Source of the DNA: UBA2882 sp045542735
GTDB taxonomy: Bacteria > Bacillota > Clostridia > Lachnospirales > Lachnospiraceae
Reading direction: 5' to 3'
Length of the DNA stretch: 64,000 nucleotides
Assembly (NCBI GenBank): GCA_045542735.1
Contig: JAZQLQ010000018.1
Location: forward strand, 10,470-74,469
Shown: in pieces, positions 59,617 through 64,000 of the stretch
How the letters are laid out: the number at the start of each line of letters is the position of its first letter
Position numbering within the stretch: position 1 is the stretch's first letter
The notes under the pieces: generated by a model
The model's input: only the letters and a program-made list of their open reading frames with translations
What the model was told of the DNA's origin: nothing
The model's database searches: none
Position numbers and translations under genes: made by a program

Positions 59617-60225
59617 ATGGCCAATATCGGTATCCTTGGCGGAACCTTTGATCCCATTCATCTGGGACACATGACATTGGCAGAAGAAGCCATGAAAGAA
59701 TTCGGCTTAGATCAAATGTTATTCGTACCCAATCATGTGCCCTGGATGAAAAAAGACAGACAAATTACAGATGATGTACATCGGATTGAAATGGTAAAAG
59801 CAGCCATTTCATCTTATGAGAGTTATTCATTGTCTATGGTAGATATGGAAGCCGGTGGTGATTCCTATACCTATCGTACCTTAGAAATGTTAAAAGAGCA
59901 GTATCCCGATGATAACTTTTATTTTATTTTGGGTGCAGATTCCTTATTAACCATAGAAAAATGGGTGCATCCGGAAAAGATATTTGCAAATGCGTCTATT
60001 TTAGCAGCTGTCAGAGATGATTGTGATATAGATGAACTGACTGTACAACAACAGAAATTGGTGAAAACATATGACGCGGATATCCGTCTGCTTCATATGA
60101 AGGCCATTGACATTTCATCCACCTATATCAGAGAGCATTTTCATGATAAAAAAAGGGCACAGGACATGCTACCGAAGGAAACAGCCGCATATATCAAGGC
60201 ACATGGATTATATGGGAGTAAATAA
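59617..60225 (+). CDS. nadD: Nicotinate-nucleotide adenylyltransferase
   Basis: A 202-residue enzyme that makes deamido-NAD from nicotinate mononucleotide and ATP. The nucleotide motif is GGTFDPIHLGHMTLAEEA (9-26) and ISSTYIREHFHDKKRAQDML is the C-terminal ISSTxxR motif. FILGADSLLTIEKW lies near residue 107. AGGAGGTG precedes the ATG. Confidence 0.95.
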   Translation: MANIGILGGTFDPIHLGHMTLAEEAMKEFGLDQMLFVPNHVPWMKKDRQITDDVHRIEMVKAAISSYESYSLSMVDMEAGGDSYTYRTLEMLKEQYPDDNFYFILGADSLLTIEKWVHPEKIFANASILAAVRDDCDIDELTVQQQKLVKTYDADIRLLHMKAIDISSTYIREHFHDKKRAQDMLPKETAAYIKAHGLYGSK

Positions 60226-60227
60226 GT

Positions 60228-60827
60228 ATGCGTGAATTGTATACCGGAGACGAATGTTTCAGTCAAATTGAAAAGAAACTGGAAAAAGAATTGGATAAAA
60301 AGCGGTTTATCCATACCAAAGGTGTGGCATATACAGCAGTAAGTCTCGCCATGGCGCACGGTGAAAACCTCCAGGACGCTTATTTAGCAGGTTTATTACA
60401 TGATTGTGCAAAGTGTATCCCTGCAGAGGATAAACTGGCTTTGTGCCGAAAATATAAGCTTACACTGAGTGAGGCAGAGCAAGCAAACCCGGATTTATTG
60501 CATGCCAAATTAGGGGCTGTCATTGCAAAAGAAAAGTATGATATCCAAAATGATGATATACTTAATGCCATTTGCTATCATACAACAGGCAAACCGGATA
60601 TGACAGAACTTGAAAAAATTATTTATATTGCAGATTATATGGAGCCAAACCGTAAGATGTTGGATGGTTTAAAGGAAGTCAGACAGATGGCTTTTCGGGA
60701 TTTAAATCAGGCAATGGTTATGATTTCTCATCACATCCTACAATATTTACAGGAAAAACAGGTATTCATTGATCCTTTAACAAAGGAAACCTATGATTAT
60801 TATAAAGAAATGACCGGAAAGGAATAA
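60228..60827 (+). CDS. yqeK: YqeK-type HD-domain diadenosine tetraphosphatase
   Basis: A 199-residue HD phosphohydrolase. The first His is in RFIHTKGVAYTAVSLAMAHG, the HD pair is in AGLLHDCAKCIPAEDK (about 58) and IADYMEPNRKML lies near 140. YqeK proteins break down Ap4A to ADP. Its usual place is between nadD and rsfS, with a 2-base gap on each side, so these three are one translation unit. Confidence 0.92.
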   Translation: MRELYTGDECFSQIEKKLEKELDKKRFIHTKGVAYTAVSLAMAHGENLQDAYLAGLLHDCAKCIPAEDKLALCRKYKLTLSEAEQANPDLLHAKLGAVIAKEKYDIQNDDILNAICYHTTGKPDMTELEKIIYIADYMEPNRKMLDGLKEVRQMAFRDLNQAMVMISHHILQYLQEKQVFIDPLTKETYDYYKEMTGKE

Positions 60828-60829
60828 TT

Positions 60830-61189
60830 ATGGCAAATTCATTTACATCAAAAGAGATTGCACTTGCAGCAATCGAAGCATTGGAAGATAAAAAAGGAGA
60901 AGATATCAAAGTTATTGATATCAGTGAAATTTCAACTTTGGCAGACTACTTTATCATTGCATCCGGCAGTAACCGTAACCAGGTACAGGCTTTGTGTGAT
61001 AACGTAGAAGAAAAACTTGGCAGAATGGGTATTGAACAAAAACAGTGTGAAGGTTATGACAATGCCAACTGGATTTTAGCTGACTATCGCGATATCGTAA
61101 TCCATATTTTTGATAAGGAAAACCGTTTGTTCTATGATTTAGAAAGAATCTGGAGAGACGGTAAGTTTGTTGAGAAAGATCAATTGTAA
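60830..61189 (+). CDS. rsfS: Ribosomal silencing factor RsfS
   Basis: A 119-residue protein that binds L14 and blocks subunit joining when nutrients are low. Family sequence: VIDISEISTLADYFIIASGS, NRNQVQALCDNVEEKLG and WILADYRDIVIHIFDKENR. It is the last gene of the yhbY-nadD-yqeK-rsfS run and ends at a clear terminator. Confidence 0.96.
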   Translation: MANSFTSKEIALAAIEALEDKKGEDIKVIDISEISTLADYFIIASGSNRNQVQALCDNVEEKLGRMGIEQKQCEGYDNANWILADYRDIVIHIFDKENRLFYDLERIWRDGKFVEKDQL

Positions 61190-61218
61190 CATAGTATCAA
61201 TATTTTGCATCTTAGTAA

Positions 61219-61247
61219 GGGAGTGGTTGAAAAACCACTCCTTTTTA
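61219..61247 (+). terminator. Rho-independent terminator after rsfS
   Basis: GGAGTGGTT (61220-61228) and AACCACTCC (61233-61241) make a perfect 9-bp stem around GAAA, with TTTTT after it. Confidence 0.9.
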
Positions 61248-61287
61248 TGTACGTTTATGAAAAAAATGATGGAAAGGGATATGAATT

Positions 61288-62130
61288 ATGGGTGTTATGA
61301 AAGGACGAAAGATTGTGTATGTTGTATTAGGAACATATTTGTTATGTTATGTTTTTCGTATTCTGGAGTATTTCCTTTGGCGTACAGATCAAACCCGGAT
61401 CGGTGAAGCAATTGTACATAAGTTAATTGGGATTGTTATTTTGGTTTTAGTAAGCGCTTCTATAAAACTTACAATGAAAGAAATTGGTTTTGTAAAAGAA
61501 AAAGTAGTGAAAAATCTGGTAAAAGGTCTGGGTTTTGGATGCGGTGTTTTTGTGCTTGCTTACGGCGTAGAGATTGCGATTGCTGTTTTACAAGGTTCTT
61601 TTTGTTCTGTACAGTTATTTGTCAGCACTTATGCCATTGATGAGAATATCGGTAACCGGACAGAAATTTTATTTTTTATAATTTGTATCATCGGAAATAT
61701 TGTAAATGTAGTAATGGAAGAAGGTGTTTTTCGTGGACTTTTTGCAAAGGTGTTGGAACGAAAATATTCTTTTTTGATATCTGCATTTTTGTCTTCCTGT
61801 CTATTTGGTTTTTGGCATATGATAGGTCCCATCCGAAATTATACGGATGAAACCATGAGTATGAATGGGATGATAGCAAATATTGTTATGTTAGTGGTGA
61901 CATCAATATTAGTTGGTTTTAAGTTTGCAATGCTGACTCAAATGACAGGCAGTCTTTATATGGCTATGGGTGATCATTTTGTAAATAATACAATCGTAAA
62001 TCTTTTGCATGTAGTATCAGATACCGGTATTGACGAAATGATGGTTGTACGAGTAGCAATAGCACAATCGGTATCCTTTATTATCGTTCTGATTTGTTAT
62101 ATCCGTCGATTCCGTAAAAACGTACATTAG
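61288..62130 (+). CDS. CPBP family intramembrane glutamic endopeptidase
   Basis: A 280-residue membrane protein with about eight helices. The glutamic protease motifs are visible: MEEGVFRGLFAKVLER (EExxxR, about 149), SCLFGFWHMIGP (FxxxH, about 174) and GDHFVNNTIVN near 237. ATG at 61288 lies 9 bases after GGAAAGGG. Such proteases (Abi/CAAX family) process prenylated peptides, bacteriocins or membrane anchors; the substrate here is unknown. No toxin or bacteriocin gene is nearby. Confidence 0.85.
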   Translation: MGVMKGRKIVYVVLGTYLLCYVFRILEYFLWRTDQTRIGEAIVHKLIGIVILVLVSASIKLTMKEIGFVKEKVVKNLVKGLGFGCGVFVLAYGVEIAIAVLQGSFCSVQLFVSTYAIDENIGNRTEILFFIICIIGNIVNVVMEEGVFRGLFAKVLERKYSFLISAFLSSCLFGFWHMIGPIRNYTDETMSMNGMIANIVMLVVTSILVGFKFAMLTQMTGSLYMAMGDHFVNNTIVNLLHVVSDTGIDEMMVVRVAIAQSVSFIIVLICYIRRFRKNVH

Positions 62131-62194
62131 ATTAACAAAAGAGGTTCTACATGTTAAAATACTCTTGTAAATAATACTAAATTGGGAGGTTGAT

Positions 62195-62644
62195 ATGCGT
62201 TTAATCATGTGTGAACGACAAGATTTAGAAGAACCTGAAGTCACTCTTGCATATAGTGAGATGACAACCGGCGTGCAAAGAGTAGCAGATTATGTTAAAA
62301 ATGTGGATCAGACTATTTTATGCAAAAAAGATAATGAAGAATATAGCGTTTTTATCAATGATATTTTTTATATAGAAAGCGTGGACAAAAAGGTTTTCAT
62401 ATATTGCGAGAAAGAAGTTTTTGGGTGCAACCATAAATTATATGAACTGGAAGAGATGTTGTCGCAGTCAGGATTTTCCAGAGTGAGCAAATCGGCGATT
62501 CTTAATATTGAAAAATTGACAGGAATCAAAACATTGGTCAACAGCAAATTGGAAGCGAAGCTTTCCAACGGAGAAAGTGTCTGTGTTACCAGAAAATATT
62601 TGAAAGACATTAAACATGAATTATTGAGGAGAAATAACGGATGA
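62195..62644 (+). CDS. LytTR-family DNA-binding regulator
   Basis: A 149-residue protein with a short N-terminal stretch and a LytTR DNA-binding domain from about residue 45 (DIFYIESVDKKVFIYCEKEV; FSRVSKSAILNIEKLTGI; SNGESVCVTRKYLKDIKHEL). There is no receiver domain, so it is a stand-alone LytTR protein. TGGGAGG lies before the ATG. It overlaps the DUF3021 gene by 4 bases (ATGA), the classic LytTR-DUF3021 regulatory pair, in which the membrane protein is thought to hold the regulator in check. Confidence 0.88.
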   Translation: MRLIMCERQDLEEPEVTLAYSEMTTGVQRVADYVKNVDQTILCKKDNEEYSVFINDIFYIESVDKKVFIYCEKEVFGCNHKLYELEEMLSQSGFSRVSKSAILNIEKLTGIKTLVNSKLEAKLSNGESVCVTRKYLKDIKHELLRRNNG

Positions 62645-63039
62645 AAAAGATGATATTGAATATTATGGCCACAACCGGAATTTCTTTAGTGGCTTTATCC
62701 TTGGTTGCCACCTTGTACGATGGTTCATTAATCTGCATTGATACCATTTTCCAGGTGCTTGGGTTAAATGTTATCATTTATATAGGACTTTATTTTATGG
62801 AGTTTATAGAGTATCGCTATGCAATATTGGAAACCGGTTTAAAATTGATTTATATTATTATGCTCGTCTTAATAAGCGGTTGGCTTTTTGGGTGGTATAA
62901 CAATTTGTCCGGCACGGTATTGGTGCTTATGACAATTGTTATTTTTGCCGTATGTGTTTGTTTGGATGCTGTTAATTTATTGAATGAAGTGAAATCAATT
63001 AATGTTATAATTGAGGAAGAGCGAAGCGAACGGGGTTAG
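62641..63039 (+). CDS. DUF3021 family membrane protein
   Basis: A 132-residue protein with four membrane helices (ILNIMATTGISLVALSLVA; IIYIGLYFMEFI; LIYIIMLVLISGWLFGWYN; VLVLMTIVIFAVCVCLDAV) and a charged tail (NVIIEEERSERG). Length and layout match DUF3021, the usual downstream partner of stand-alone LytTR regulators. It is coupled to the LytTR gene and ends 35 bases before the TraX-like gene. Confidence 0.8.
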   Translation: MKKMILNIMATTGISLVALSLVATLYDGSLICIDTIFQVLGLNVIIYIGLYFMEFIEYRYAILETGLKLIYIIMLVLISGWLFGWYNNLSGTVLVLMTIVIFAVCVCLDAVNLLNEVKSINVIIEEERSERG

Positions 63040-63074
63040 ATATGTTTTCAAGATTAGAAGTTGATGGAGGAAGT

Positions 63075-63821
63075 ATGAAATCAAAAAAATTGAATGCGAA
63101 TCATTTAAAAATGATTGCTATTGTAGCGATGACAATTGACCATATTGCAGATATAATTTATCCTTCTTTTCCGGCAAATCCCGTTGCAATTGTTATGCAT
63201 ATGATCGGAAGATTAACAGCTCCGATTATGTGGTTTTTTATTGCAGAAGGTTTCTTTTATACAAAAAACTATCCCAAATATTTATTTAGAATGTTTGTTT
63301 TTGCAATAGTATCACATTTTACATACTGTTTTGCATTTGGAATTAATTACATCCCTTTTTCTCGGGGAGATATTTTTAATCAAACAAGTGTAATGTGGCC
63401 GTTAGCATGGGGATTGGTCGCTTTATTTGTGTTAAATAAAACGGAAATAGAACATTGGCTAAAAATAATTATAATATTGGTTATTAACGTTATTACATTT
63501 CCATCAGATTGGAGTTGTATAGCTGTAATGGCAATTGTTGCAATCTATAGCAATCGCGGAAATCTAAAAAAACAGATGAGCGATATGATGATATGGGTTG
63601 CAATATATGCGATCATTTCATTCTTTTTTGTTGATAAGTTGTATGGTGTAGTTCAACTATCTGTGGCACTGGTTTATCCTGTTTTAAAGTTGTATAACGG
63701 TGAAAAAGGAAAGGCCTCATGGATGAAATGGTTTTTCTACATATATTATCCGGCTCATTTGATTATCATAGGAATTTTGCGTTTAACATTGTATGGAGAT
63801 GTACCATTATTGTTTAATTAG
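63075..63821 (+). CDS. TraX family membrane protein
   Basis: ATG at 63075 lies 4 bases after ATGGAGG and gives KSKKLNANHLKMIAIVAMTI; an earlier start at 63042 lacks a ribosome site. The 248-residue protein has about eight hydrophobic segments. The start motif, DHIADIIYPSFPAN and MIGRLTAPIMWFFIAEGFFY are typical of TraX, named for F-plasmid pilin acetylation but widespread in Clostridia with no conjugation genes. It probably follows the LytTR pair in one operon. Confidence 0.82.
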   Translation: MKSKKLNANHLKMIAIVAMTIDHIADIIYPSFPANPVAIVMHMIGRLTAPIMWFFIAEGFFYTKNYPKYLFRMFVFAIVSHFTYCFAFGINYIPFSRGDIFNQTSVMWPLAWGLVALFVLNKTEIEHWLKIIIILVINVITFPSDWSCIAVMAIVAIYSNRGNLKKQMSDMMIWVAIYAIISFFFVDKLYGVVQLSVALVYPVLKLYNGEKGKASWMKWFFYIYYPAHLIIIGILRLTLYGDVPLLFN

Positions 63822-63945
63822 TAAAAATTTAGTCTTATGTCTGGATTGAAAGGCAAGTAAAAATTTGAATTTGTCGTACTGTTGGATATTCAAATATATA
63901 ATCTTAGTATTTGATGTATGAAAGGTTATAATCAAGGGATACTGC

Positions 63946-64000
63946 ATGGGCGATAGAAAAATAAAGTATCAATATCAAGCAGTTAGTACTGCAAGGTATT
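63946..64000 (+). CDS. Possible start of a gene cut by the window end
   Basis: ATG at 63946 behind AAGGGA opens a frame (MGDRKIKYQYQAVSTARY) that runs off the window edge. Only 18 codons are visible, so it cannot be named. 63822-63945 otherwise shows no gene or clear terminator. Confidence 0.3.
   Translation, partial: MGDRKIKYQYQAVSTARY

Noticed and set aside
62131..62194. Single TTCTACAT before the LytTR gene as part of the same repeat
   Set aside because: The second block (TTTTAGAAGAAA) is absent at the right distance, so chance is more likely.
1..64000. tRNA and rRNA genes
   Set aside because: No cloverleaf with GGTTCGAATCC-type T loop and no rRNA sequence was found in the gene gaps.
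1..64000. Prophage, conjugative element or genomic island
   Set aside because: Genes are housekeeping in conserved order. The TraX-like gene at 63 kb has no conjugation neighbours, and no integrase or tail genes are visible.

Overview
The window looks like chromosome of a spore-forming, low-GC Clostridia member, most likely Lachnospiraceae. The grounds are strong AGGAGG-type ribosome binding sites with ATG, GTG and TTG starts, sporulation-linked genes (GerW/YtfJ, YlbJ), a Prp protease beside a long-form L27, the NifU-like plus GGGtGRT gene pair, a short HisG with HisZ, and Firmicutes gene orders (recG; rsmD-coaD-ylbJ; rplU-prp-rpmA-obgE; yhbY-nadD-yqeK-rsfS). Nearly all genes lie on the plus strand. 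I see no rRNA, tRNA, CRISPR array, prophage or intact insertion sequence.

Layout. 1-4.9 kb: the end of a topoisomerase III gene, a left-handed beta-helix protein, the NifU-like/GGGtGRT pair, a 0.5-kb spacer with an unusual repeat array, a small protein carrying an IIGGADGPTS motif, a nitroreductase remnant and a small membrane protein. 5-18 kb: amino-acid biosynthesis (a MetH core enzyme, ilvB, two ilvN-type genes, ilvC, a cysteine synthase, a LysR regulator and leuCD), interrupted by three related membrane-protein genes at 11.4-13.9 kb. 18-27 kb: a TPR protein, NusG-II protein, Gx transporter, ruvAB, zapA, a U32 protein, and an FtsW/RodA plus PBP pair. 27-36 kb: an orphan CheX-CheY pair, a Nudix protein, DUF2953, GerW, a J-domain protein, L28, Asp23, a FakA-like kinase and recG. 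36-43 kb: a type II topoisomerase pair (probably topoisomerase IV), rsmD, coaD, a coiled-coil protein and ylbJ. 43-48 kb: two pseudouridine synthases, YgiQ, an SDR and recU. 48-52 kb: a partial histidine operon (hisZ, hisG, hisB and a HisIE with a degenerate HisF-like N terminus). 52-61 kb: two tRNA- or RNA-linked radical-SAM family genes, RNase E/G, Nudix, L21-Prp-L27-ObgE, YhbY, NadD, YqeK and RsfS. 61-64 kb: a CPBP protease, LytTR regulator, DUF3021 protein and TraX-like membrane protein.

How the genes work together. ilvB, the ilvN genes, ilvC and leuCD supply most of the valine/isoleucine/leucine path (ilvD, leuA and leuB are not here). The regulatory DNA between the two ilvN genes and between lysR and leuC holds clear dyads. 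The 52-61 kb block is a ribosome-biogenesis cluster: Prp trims L27, and ObgE, YhbY and RsfS act on 50S or 30S maturation or silencing.

The most unexplained items are the inverted TTCTACAT/TTTTAGAAGAAA unit array at 3.46-3.73 kb, the GADGPT-motif protein next to it, the three-gene membrane family with a near-identical N-terminal tag, and the inactive-looking HisF domain fused to HisIE. No complete new system could be proved from sequence alone.
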